A stretch of DNA of 6,119 nt from Nitrospirota bacterium (GTDB taxonomy: Bacteria; Nitrospirota; Nitrospiria; Nitrospirales; UBA8639), in assembly GCA_003235785.1 (NCBI GenBank), contig QJYE01000226.1:1-6119 (forward strand). Reading direction: 5' to 3'. Below the pieces are notes generated by a model. The model worked only from the letters and a program-made list of their open reading frames with translations, was not told where the DNA came from and ran no database searches. Shown in pieces: positions 1-5,961 of this stretch. Positions within the stretch are counted from its first letter, which is position 1. Each line of letters begins with the position of its first letter. The position numbers were made by a program, and so were the translations under genes.

Positions 1-70
1 CGAAGGCAGCCGATTCTCTTTTACAGTACCCAATCAACCGCCAGAATCTCCGAACATTCCAAGAGGGTAA
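1..70 (+). CDS. C-terminal tail of a probable sensor histidine kinase (5' end outside window)
   Basis: The frame starting at base 2 is open from the window edge to a TAA at 68-70 and gives 22 residues beginning EGSRFSFTVP. The pattern G-S-x-F-x-F-x-(V/L)-P is how the HATPase_c domain of sensor histidine kinases usually ends: it is the last beta strand after the G2 box. A short polar, proline-rich tail follows, which is also common. Only this fragment is visible, so the sensor type and the histidine are unknown. The next gene on the same strand encodes a receiver-PAS protein, and two-component genes often cluster, which supports the call. The 395-base gap suggests the two are not tightly co-transcribed. 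An unrelated protein ending in a similar strand remains possible. Confidence 0.5.
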   Translation, partial: EGSRFSFTVPNQPPESPNIPRG

Positions 71-465
71 ATCCATTCGTCTCGTTCTTATTACCCCCCA
101 TCGTCTGGCTTGATTTGGGAAGAAGGCGGAAAATGTTATTTGTCAGATTAAGTATTTTTACATAAGGTATTATTTTCCAGAAATGATCCTAATCAGGGTC
201 TCTTAAAGCAAGCCTCTCTCATCATCGCCCCTTCCCTAAATTTTCAGAAAACATATCTCTTTCGATACAATTTTTATCTAAAAGGATACGTTTGTGAGGG
301 TTGACTCCTTATTCGCTTCTTGAAAAACAACGGTTTAAGTAAGTCTCAAATTTGCATTGCCAATGGGAGTATCCATGGGTCGGTTGAAGAGTTTGTCACT
401 TCCCAACATCTTCGGTCAGCCCCCTGTTCTTAATCCTGTGACATTCTTAAAGAAAATGGGCCGTT
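71..465. other. 395-base gene-free region upstream of the receiver-PAS gene
   Basis: I find no convincing coding region here. The stretch from about 130 to 290 is AT-rich, as expected of a promoter region. It contains one plausible sigma-70-type promoter (listed separately). It also has a weak hairpin, GATCCT-AATC-AGGGTC at 185-200 (one G-T pair, no T run behind it), which could be a poor terminator for the kinase gene, and small palindromes TTTTC-A-GAAAA (241-251) and CATTG-C-CAATG (355-365). If the promoter is real, the mRNA leader before the start at 466 is nearly 190 bases, long enough to hold a regulatory structure, but I recognise no riboswitch class. Confidence 0.6.
243..271 (+). promoter_or_regulatory. 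candidate sigma-70-type promoter for the receiver-PAS gene
   Basis: TTCAGA (243-248) matches the -35 consensus at four of six positions. It is separated by 17 bases from TACAAT (266-271), which matches the -10 consensus at five of six. The surroundings are AT-rich. Transcription would start near 278 and leave a long leader before the gene at 466. No better promoter was seen closer to the gene. The prediction rests on consensus matching only. Confidence 0.3.
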
Positions 466-1377
466 GTGAATAACATGCCGCGAGTTCTGGTCGTAGATGA
501 TGATCCTGACATCAGCTTGGCACTTGCAGATTATCTCCGCCAGGGGAATTTTGACGTGGACGTCGCGGATACTGGACATGCGGCCTTAGAGAAGGGATTG
601 GCCGAGCATTTTGATGCCGTTCTCTTAGATGTGGGTCTTCCCGATCGGGACGGTATTGAAATCCTCGAAGAATTGGCCGGCCAGAAACCGGAGTTACCCA
701 TCATACTTTTAACCGCTTTTACTTCCCTGGCCCAATCAACTCCCCCCGCCATCCTCAATAAAGCCTTTGCCTATCTGACCAAACCCTATCGTCGTGAAGA
801 GATTCGGCAAGTGATTCATCGAGCCGTCCTTGGGCATAGGGAATTTGAAAAACCAGGGGAATTGACATCACCTGTTTTGACGAACCCCCTCACCTTCCCT
901 TCAATTATCCAACCAAGCCCTCCCTCAAGACCAAAGTCCACAGGTCCGAGCTACCAACTCTCATTGGATGAATATCAGCGGCTGGCTGAAACAATCCAGC
1001 TCATGCAATTCGCCTTCGATCATGTGCCCGAAGCCATTCTCATTGCTGATACCGAGAAACGATTTCGTTTTGCCAACCAGGCAGCATACCAAATTCTTGG
1101 TTATACCAAAGAAGAACTCGAAGCCCTACGCATTCCAGACATTTGCCCCAACCATGATAACCAAGACTACCAAAATCATCTCAACGAATTACGTCAAGGG
1201 AAAACCCTCTCCTATTACACGGTGCACCGTACCAAACAAGGGCAGAGCATCCCCGTGGAAATCTCCGTCTATCTTTTGAACTTTCATGGCCAAGAGTTTA
1301 CCTGTGCCATTACCAAACAGATGCCTGATCAACTCACCGTCACGGACGATCGCTCGCACACGAACACTTCCACATAG
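466..1377 (+). CDS. Receiver-PAS protein, response regulator without output domain
   Basis: A 303-residue cytoplasmic signalling protein. Residues 5-125 are a CheY-like receiver domain: acidic pair D11-D12, phosphoacceptor D55 in LLDVGLPDRDG, T83 and K106 (in YLTKP) are all present, so phosphorylation should work. A proline- and serine-rich linker (about 130-162) leads to a PAS domain at about 178-288, with the typical FDHVPEAILIAD start and the NQAAYQILGYTKEEL segment. After the PAS domain only a short polar tail remains; there is no HTH, GGDEF, HD, phosphatase or kinase domain. It probably works through protein-protein contact or passes a phosphoryl group on. The GTG at 466 gives the longest form; ATG at 475 (MPRVLVVDDD) is an equally credible start, and neither has a strong ribosome binding site. 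A kinase tail lies upstream, and an NtrC-like regulator converges from downstream; either could be a partner. The domain calls are secure; the role is not known. Confidence 0.85.
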   Translation: MNNMPRVLVVDDDPDISLALADYLRQGNFDVDVADTGHAALEKGLAEHFDAVLLDVGLPDRDGIEILEELAGQKPELPIILLTAFTSLAQSTPPAILNKAFAYLTKPYRREEIRQVIHRAVLGHREFEKPGELTSPVLTNPLTFPSIIQPSPPSRPKSTGPSYQLSLDEYQRLAETIQLMQFAFDHVPEAILIADTEKRFRFANQAAYQILGYTKEELEALRIPDICPNHDNQDYQNHLNELRQGKTLSYYTVHRTKQGQSIPVEISVYLLNFHGQEFTCAITKQMPDQLTVTDDRSHTNTST

Positions 1378-1385
1378 GGAATGTT

Positions 1386-1451
1386 GAAAAAGCTACCAGC
1401 GGCGTTCCCTGCCTCCACCCTAGCGGCTTCGCGCAGGCAGGGCGAGCTTTT
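1386..1451. terminator. Nested inverted repeat between convergent genes, probable bidirectional terminator or dispersed repeat
   Basis: An 8-bp perfect inner stem, CCCTGCCT (1407-1414) with AGGCAGGG (1435-1442), closes a 20-base loop. An outer 7-bp stem, AAAAGCT (1388-1394) with AGCTTTT (1445-1451), encloses it, separated by an uneven internal loop. T runs follow the stem on either strand (TTTT at 1448-1451 on plus; the complement of 1387-1391 gives TTTTT on minus). It begins nine bases after the stop of the plus-strand gene and ends 46 bases before the stop of the minus-strand gene, the right place to end both transcripts. The gttgaaaaagct opening resembles repeats I associate with Nitrospira genomes, but one copy cannot prove that. 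Confidence 0.5.
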
Positions 1452-1458
1452 GATGAGC

Positions 1459-1474
1459 AGGGGGAAGAGCCCCT
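1459..1474. terminator. Small GC hairpin in the convergent spacer
   Basis: AGGGG (1459-1463) pairs with CCCCT (1470-1474) across a six-base loop, followed on the plus strand by ATTTC. It lies just right of the larger nested repeat and 24 bases from the stop codon of the minus-strand regulator. It may assist termination of that gene or simply belong to the same structured element. With no real T run it is a weak terminator on its own. Confidence 0.25.
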
Positions 1475-1497
1475 ATTTCATGAACTTCAGGGTAGGA

Positions 1498-2901
1498 TCA
1501 GTCGGGACCTTGTTGGATATTTTTTTGCTTAATGAGGCGGGAGAGATAGGTTCGCTGCAAACTCAGCAATTCCGCAGCTTTGGTTTGGCTCCAATTGCTT
1601 CGGCGCATGGCTTGCTCCAAGATATGGGTGCCAAAACGATCGAGAGCTTCATGATAGGGTAAATTATCCAGTTCCTCTAACTCATCTTTACTACCTCCTA
1701 GCCCTAGGAGATCAGGGGTAATTTCTTCTTCTACACCGAGAACCACCGCACGGGCAATGGCATTATCAAGTTCACGAATATTGCCAGGCCAAAGATAGCA
1801 ACGCATCGTCTCTATCGCCGATTTGGAAAATTTCCGTTTGCGCCGTTTCATTTCCCGTACATGACGGACAAGAAAATGGTCTGCCAGCGGAATAATATCC
1901 TCGGGCCGATCTCGTAATGACGGCAACGAGAGATTCACCACATTCAACCGGAAATAAAGATCTTCGCGAAAAGTACCGGCTTTCACGGCTTGCTTTAAGT
2001 CCTTATTGGTCGCCGCAATAACACGGATATTGACCCGAATCAATCGGGTGCCTCCGACCCGGGGAAATTCATGATCTTGCAGGACCCGCAGCAATTTGGC
2101 TTGCAGGCCTATGGGCATATCCCCGATTTCATCAAGAAAAACCGTGCCACCATCAGCCGCTTCAATTTTGCCTTTCTGTAATGAATCGGCTCCCGTAAAC
2201 GCGCCTTTTTCATGACCGAACAATTCGTTTTCCAAGAGGCTTTCGTTAAGTGCCACACAATTGATGACACTAAATGGCATCTCCCTCCGATCACTCCACC
2301 GATGGATGGATCGAGCAAATAGCTCCTTCCCCGTCCCGCTCTCGCCCAAAAGCAACACCGTGGCATCAGAGTCCGCAGCCCGTTTGGCCAACTCGATCGT
2401 TGAGCTGACTTGGGGACTCTCTCCGACAATGTGGTTATACCGACTTTCGACTTCTGACCGTAATGCCGCGACTTGCCGGCCCAACGCTTCTCGCGCGAGT
2501 ACTTTTTTGAGCACCAGCGTTAAGTGCTCCAGCTCAATCGGTTTGGTAAGGAAATCGTAGGCCCCGGCTTTCATGGCCTCGACCGCTTTAGAGATGGTGC
2601 CATGCGCCGTCATGACGACAACCGGAAGATAAAGGGCTTCCCCTCCGCCAAAGCTTTGAGTTTCACCAGTTTCCCTTTTTTTTGCGCTAATGGCCTCCAA
2701 CTCATGGAGCACTTCCATCCCCGTCATTTCTGGCATTTCTAAGTCCAGCAGCATCAGATGAGGATAAGACTGGTCAAGTTTTTCAAGGGCTTCTTTCCCG
2801 GTTCCTGCTGATATCGTTTCATACCCCAAGGACTCAAGACGGTCTGTGAGCATGAGCACAATGTCGGGATGGTCATCAACAATCAGAATTTTCTTTTTCA
2901 T
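1498..2901 (-). CDS. NtrC-family sigma-54-dependent response regulator
   Basis: A 467-residue transcription activator that, once phosphorylated, would remodel sigma-54 RNA polymerase using ATP. The receiver domain (1-135) has D9-D10, phosphoacceptor D53, T98 and K120. The AAA+ domain (about 157-400) has Walker A GESGTGKE (186-193), the sigma-54-contacting GAFTGA loop (233-238), Walker B VFLDE (254-258), the FREDLYFRLN segment with arginine-finger candidates R312 and R318, and WPGNIREL (371-378). A Fis-type helix-turn-helix fills about 432-460, so all parts of a working activator are there. The receiver is odd: about 17 extra residues sit between alpha-3 and beta-4 (roughly 71-91). The ATG at 2901 follows an AAGGAA ribosome binding site (complement of 2906-2911). 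No kinase gene is adjacent on this strand; the gene lies 127 bases behind the gmhA pair and may share its transcript. Its targets are unknown, and I saw no good sigma-54 promoter in the window. Confidence 0.95.
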   Translation of the reverse strand: MKKKILIVDDHPDIVLMLTDRLESLGYETISAGTGKEALEKLDQSYPHLMLLDLEMPEMTGMEVLHELEAISAKKRETGETQSFGGGEALYLPVVVMTAHGTISKAVEAMKAGAYDFLTKPIELEHLTLVLKKVLAREALGRQVAALRSEVESRYNHIVGESPQVSSTIELAKRAADSDATVLLLGESGTGKELFARSIHRWSDRREMPFSVINCVALNESLLENELFGHEKGAFTGADSLQKGKIEAADGGTVFLDEIGDMPIGLQAKLLRVLQDHEFPRVGGTRLIRVNIRVIAATNKDLKQAVKAGTFREDLYFRLNVVNLSLPSLRDRPEDIIPLADHFLVRHVREMKRRKRKFSKSAIETMRCYLWPGNIRELDNAIARAVVLGVEEEITPDLLGLGGSKDELEELDNLPYHEALDRFGTHILEQAMRRSNWSQTKAAELLSLQRTYLSRLIKQKNIQQGPD

Positions 2902-2918
2902 ACCATTCCTTATGGTTC

Positions 2919-2933
2919 AATCCGCACCGGATT
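2919..2933. promoter_or_regulatory. Perfect palindrome AATCCG-CAC-CGGATT before the NtrC-like gene
   Basis: Two 6-bp arms (2919-2924 and 2928-2933) flank a three-base centre. It lies 17 bases upstream of the regulator's ATG and 7 bases from its ribosome binding site. It could be an operator bound by a dimeric regulator, including the NtrC-like protein itself, or an RNA hairpin next to the ribosome binding site that affects translation. Chance is possible for a site of this size. Confidence 0.35.
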
Positions 2934-3028
2934 TCAGCCAAAGGTGTCCGCACATACTTCATTGAAACACGACCTGGCGCACAACGAAATCAACCGCTGG
3001 GCTCTCCCACCCCCTGCTGGTTCCTGGT

Positions 3029-4009
3029 TCATCGTCGCAGCCCTTCTAGTACTGCCGCAGCCAACAAGGGGACCATCAACTCATGGTGCCCAATCAAGCT
3101 ATAGCCTCTCCCGCCTTTCTGGGTTGGCCGTTTGACCACATTCGTCAAGGGGCGATAATGCTGAAGAAAATCCATGTTCACCGTCGTGATGCGTTTGAGC
3201 GCATGCCCAAGGTTTCGTCCTAAGGTGACCGTTTTTAAAAAGACTTCGGGGAGAAAGACCGCCGAACCCAGATTAATATACACGCCGCCTTCCATCTTCG
3301 ACACCACCGCCGCCAGCTTGCGAAAATCTAACAATGAGCCACCACCGATCGCTTCGCCATCAGCGGTAGGATGCATATGAATAATGTCTGTCCCGATTGC
3401 CACATGCACCGTGACCGGAATGCCTAATTGCACACCCGTCGCAAGCAAACTTGACCGCCGATGGGGAAATTGCTTGGGATGTGAAACGATAGACCGCCCG
3501 ACGGCTTCGCCAATTCCCAAACCCTTTTGCCATCCTTTCACAATCGCCTCATTGAGCAGACGGCCCGTGTCCTCTGACATTCCAAACCGTCCAGAATCAA
3601 TTTCAGCGTCAACTTCCTCTGAGGTATGGCCTTGATAGGCTAATTCAAAATCATGAATCACGACCGCGCCGTTCATGGCCACCGCCGTAATCACGTCTTT
3701 CCGCATCAGATCGACGAGGATGGGATTCAGCCCGACTTTCGTCGCATGAGCTCCCATTCCTACAATGACAGGCTTACCCCTTTTCCGGGCTTCCACAATC
3801 GCCCCCACGACCGCCCGAAACGTCTGACCAGCCAGAATATCAGGAAGGGTATTCAGAAATTGTTGAAACGAGCCACCGCGACGCCAGGGCGAAGCCCCAT
3901 CTGCCATCTTGACTTTGGAATGCCGCGTCCGAAGAGGATACGTACGGAGCCGGGCAAGATTCAGTTTCGGCCCGATCGGGGAAGAGGATAGGTTAGTCTT
4001 GATCGCCAA
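3029..4009 (-). CDS. Conserved protein of unknown function, possibly deoxyhypusine-synthase-like, coupled to gmhA
   Basis: With the TTG at 4009 as start this is 326 residues, soluble, with no signal peptide or membrane segment. Strongly patterned, conserved-looking blocks are VGMGAH (83-88), NGAVVIHDFE (113-122), HVAIGTDIIHMHP (202-214), GGVYINLGSAVFLPEVF (241-257), NMDFLQHYRPLTNVV (278-292) and GHHELM (307-312). The many Gly, His and Asp residues at strand ends suggest a Rossmann-like enzyme. The pattern recalls proteins labelled deoxyhypusine-synthase-like, but I see no clear catalytic lysine motif and would not assign that reaction. The frame stays open to an ATG at 4132, but those extra residues only mirror gmhA in another frame. 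TTG at 4009, preceded by GAAGAG at a seven-base distance, overlaps the gmhA end by 17 bases and suggests coupled translation; ATG at 4042 is the alternative. Tight linkage to gmhA hints at a role in heptose or envelope sugar metabolism, which is inference. Confidence 0.8.
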   Translation of the reverse strand: MAIKTNLSSSPIGPKLNLARLRTYPLRTRHSKVKMADGASPWRRGGSFQQFLNTLPDILAGQTFRAVVGAIVEARKRGKPVIVGMGAHATKVGLNPILVDLMRKDVITAVAMNGAVVIHDFELAYQGHTSEEVDAEIDSGRFGMSEDTGRLLNEAIVKGWQKGLGIGEAVGRSIVSHPKQFPHRRSSLLATGVQLGIPVTVHVAIGTDIIHMHPTADGEAIGGGSLLDFRKLAAVVSKMEGGVYINLGSAVFLPEVFLKTVTLGRNLGHALKRITTVNMDFLQHYRPLTNVVKRPTQKGGRGYSLIGHHELMVPLLAAAVLEGLRR

Positions 4010-4574
4010 AGAGTCGCTCTTCAATGAATTCGCACAACACATGCCCAAGCGTAATATGGCATTCTTGGATACGCGCCGTGACTGAGGACGGTACACAAAA
4101 ACAATAATCAACGAGATCCGCCAGCTTGCCACCGGTGGCCCCGGTCCAGGCCACAGTCACCACGCCTCGATCATGGGCGGCTTCCACCGCCCGGATCACG
4201 TTTAAGGAATTCCCGCTGGTGCTGATGGCAATGGCCACATCGCCCTTGCGGCCATGCGCGAGAATTTGTCGAGAGAAAATATCAGCAAAATCGTAATCAT
4301 TGGCAATGCACGTCACGGCGGCCATGTCTGTGCCCAGCGCCAGGGCGGGCAGGGGATCTCGCTCACGGCGATAGCGTCCGACAAACTCCGCAGCAATATG
4401 CGAGGCATCCGTCGCACTCCCCCCATTCCCAAAGAGCATGACTTTTTTGCCGTCACGGAATGCCCGGATCAGCAATTGTCCCACTTCAACCACACGCTCG
4501 GCATGCGTACGGATGAACGCATTTTTCACATCCGCACTCACTTCGAAGGCTTCAATGACCGCTTCCATATCCAT
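3993..4574 (-). CDS. gmhA: Phosphoheptose (sedoheptulose-7-phosphate) isomerase
   Basis: A 193-residue cytoplasmic SIS-domain enzyme, the usual length for GmhA. It converts D-sedoheptulose 7-phosphate to D-glycero-D-manno-heptose 7-phosphate, the first step towards ADP-heptose for the LPS inner core. The phosphosugar-binding segment FGNGGSATDASHIAAEF (48-64) and the second serine/threonine loop AISTSGNS (116-123) are present. H59, E63, Q170 and H178 line up with the zinc and active-site residues known from GmhA (H61, E65, Q172, H180 in characterised enzymes). That separates it from the related replication factor DiaA, which lacks the metal site. ATG at 4574 is the first start after an in-frame stop at 4608-4610; a second ATG is at 4568. 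There is no ribosome binding site, and a promoter candidate ends only a few bases upstream. It heads a minus-strand set with the unknown gene that overlaps its 3' end. No other heptose gene is in view. Confidence 0.93.
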   Translation of the reverse strand: MDMEAVIEAFEVSADVKNAFIRTHAERVVEVGQLLIRAFRDGKKVMLFGNGGSATDASHIAAEFVGRYRRERDPLPALALGTDMAAVTCIANDYDFADIFSRQILAHGRKGDVAIAISTSGNSLNVIRAVEAAHDRGVVTVAWTGATGGKLADLVDYCFCVPSSVTARIQECHITLGHVLCEFIEERLFGDQD

Positions 4575-4582
4575 GGCCCGGG

Positions 4583-4611
4583 ATTCTATCAGGATGCAAA
4601 AGAAATTTCAC
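4583..4611 (-). promoter_or_regulatory. Candidate promoter for gmhA, giving a near-leaderless mRNA
   Basis: Reading the minus strand, GTGAAA (4611-4606, four of six to the -35 consensus) is followed after 17 bases by TAGAAT (4588-4583, five of six to -10). Transcription would begin near 4576, about two bases before the gmhA ATG. This agrees with the absence of a Shine-Dalgarno sequence there. It is a consensus match only. Confidence 0.35.
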
Positions 4612-4664
4612 ATACCTTCGTCATGGAACATTCCGCGTGCTGTCCTCCAATCTTGAGGGTTTTC

Positions 4665-4694
4665 TTGCCGGGTTCTTCCACTGAATGATATAGT
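4665..4694 (+). promoter_or_regulatory. Candidate promoter for the CARF-HEPN gene, giving a near-leaderless mRNA
   Basis: TTGCCG (4665-4670, four of six) and TATAGT (4689-4694, five of six) are spaced by 18 bases. The expected transcription start, about 4701-4702, is three to four bases before the GTG at 4705, and no Shine-Dalgarno sequence precedes that codon. It lies back to back with the gmhA promoter candidate in the same 130-base divergent region. Confidence 0.4.
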
Positions 4695-4704
4695 CCCTTC
4701 TATT

Positions 4705-5943
4705 GTGAGTGCCCACTTGCCCACCAAAGCACTCCTCCTGGCGATCCAAAACGATCCTGCTCCTGCCATTGCCATTCTGCAACAACTCAATCCAGAGATG
4801 GTGTGTTTTTTTCTGGAAGAATCGTGCAAACCTGTTGTGGAATCTGCCGTGCATCCCGCCCTCTCTCAAATACCCCAACGCTGGGACTGGATTCTGACGC
4901 CTGATTCTCAAAGCTTCCCCGAATGCCATCGCGCATTGGCCCAGGCGCTAGGACCTCTGTTGACGACATGGAACGTGACACCAGGAGAACTGGCCCTGGA
5001 CCTCACAGGGGCCTCTCCGGCCATGGCGGCGGTCATGACATTGGTAGGCTTTCCATTTTCCACCAAAGTCTGGTTCGTCCCGGCCACTCCAGCTCAGGAC
5101 CACCCCGCAGGTTCATCTCCGGCCATCTCAGAAAATCCTTGGGATACAGAAGCCTCGCGACTCCGCCTGGAGGCCTGCGAGATGTTCAACCATGGATGGT
5201 ATGAAACGGCCACACGAGCCTTTCAAACTTTGGAGCACCGCATCAGTGGAGGATCGAAGCCGTTGTATCGAGCCTTGACGGATATCTCACAAGGCTATGG
5301 TTGCTGGGAACAACTGCAATATCGCCATGCGTGGGAAAAACTCAAAAGCGGCATCAAGGCCCTGGAGCTGGCTTCCGTGTGGGGTGGCCCGCCGGGGATG
5401 GATCGCATCATCAAATCTCTCAAAGACAATCTTCGTTTTTTGGAATCCTTAGCCTTAGATGCGAAGGAGATTAAATCCGCCCTCGCGTTGGATCTACTCG
5501 CTTGGGCTAAACGACGGGGTGATCGAGGTCGAGAGATAGAAATGGCGACACGCGTCCTCTTTCGGGGGTTAGAAGCGGCCGCACAATATCAATTGTCTCA
5601 TCATTACCAATTAAAAAGTTGGGATATCACGGTCGAACAACTTCCGAAAGAGATGCAATCCACCTGTCAGACTTGCTATCTCAACGACATCGACGGGAAA
5701 TATCGTTTACCGCTTTTGGCACAATTCCAAACGTTGTCCGCATTAGGAGATCCCATGGGCCAGCGATTTACAAGCGAATGGCCAAAAATGAAATCGTTGT
5801 TTGATGCGGCTGATCATGCCATCCTTGGTTATGGGTTTGAATCGCTGAAAACTGAACGATTCCATCAATTGTTTGAGCTGACGATGAAACTGACCGGGAC
5901 CACCGTTTCCGACCTGCCAGTCTTCCCCTCGTTAAAGTTTTGA
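4705..5943 (+). CDS. Orphan CARF-HEPN protein of the CRISPR-associated Cas02710 (TIGR02710) type, motifs degenerate
   Basis: A 412-residue soluble protein. Residues 8-126 look like a CARF domain, the sensor of cyclic oligoadenylates in type III CRISPR systems: strand KALLLAI, helix PAPAIAILQQL, strand MVCFFLEES, and ELALDLTGASPAMAAVM (95-111) where the family has D-x-T-G-G-T-K-x-M. Residues 150-222 (EACEMFNHGWYETATRAFQTL ... YGCWEQLQYRHAWEKL) and 258-300 match the helical region of Cas02710 proteins. The C-terminal block KYRLPLLAQFQTLSALGD to about 396 matches their HEPN end. The HEPN catalytic motif, usually RN-x-S-I-L-A-H-G, reads ADHAILGYG (369-377), so the arginine and histidine of the RNase site appear lost. 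The CARF loop is altered too (QND after strand 1, TGASP for TGGTK). No cas gene or CRISPR array is visible. GTG at 4705 is a weakly supported start; TTG at 4717 is an alternative. It is probably co-transcribed with the thioesterase gene 18 bases downstream. The family call is from memory of the pattern and should be checked. Confidence 0.75.
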   Translation: MSAHLPTKALLLAIQNDPAPAIAILQQLNPEMVCFFLEESCKPVVESAVHPALSQIPQRWDWILTPDSQSFPECHRALAQALGPLLTTWNVTPGELALDLTGASPAMAAVMTLVGFPFSTKVWFVPATPAQDHPAGSSPAISENPWDTEASRLRLEACEMFNHGWYETATRAFQTLEHRISGGSKPLYRALTDISQGYGCWEQLQYRHAWEKLKSGIKALELASVWGGPPGMDRIIKSLKDNLRFLESLALDAKEIKSALALDLLAWAKRRGDRGREIEMATRVLFRGLEAAAQYQLSHHYQLKSWDITVEQLPKEMQSTCQTCYLNDIDGKYRLPLLAQFQTLSALGDPMGQRFTSEWPKMKSLFDAADHAILGYGFESLKTERFHQLFELTMKLTGTTVSDLPVFPSLKF

Positions 5944-5961
5944 GGGACTCGATCGCCTTTC

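Noticed and set aside
1..165. Open frame 1 from the window edge to the TAA at 163-165
   Set aside because: Its 54 residues look random and hydrophobic at the end. Frame 2 gives a recognisable histidine kinase ending instead.
1381..1662. Plus-strand frame of 93 codons starting ATG with an RBS-like aggga just upstream
   Set aside because: Its first third is the inverted-repeat element and the rest is antisense to the C-terminal coding part of the NtrC-like gene. The translation shows no domain pattern.
2922..2942. Possible sigma-54 promoter (TGGC ... GGTGC on the minus strand) before the NtrC-like gene
   Set aside because: The spacing between the GG and GC elements is two bases too long, and sigma-54 promoters do not tolerate this.
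3174..3991. Series of plus-strand open frames opposite the gene of unknown function
   Set aside because: They mirror the strong codon pattern of the minus-strand gene, have low-complexity compositions, and have no convincing ribosome binding sites.
4574..4590. TGGC-CCG-GGAT-TCTA on the plus strand as a sigma-54 promoter
   Set aside because: The -12 element lacks the GC dinucleotide, and the site lies at the gmhA start pointing away from that gene.
4608..4981. Minus-strand frames across the divergent region and the start of the CARF-HEPN gene
   Set aside because: They are antisense to the CARF-coding region. Their translations show no recognisable domain, and they overlap each other in different frames.
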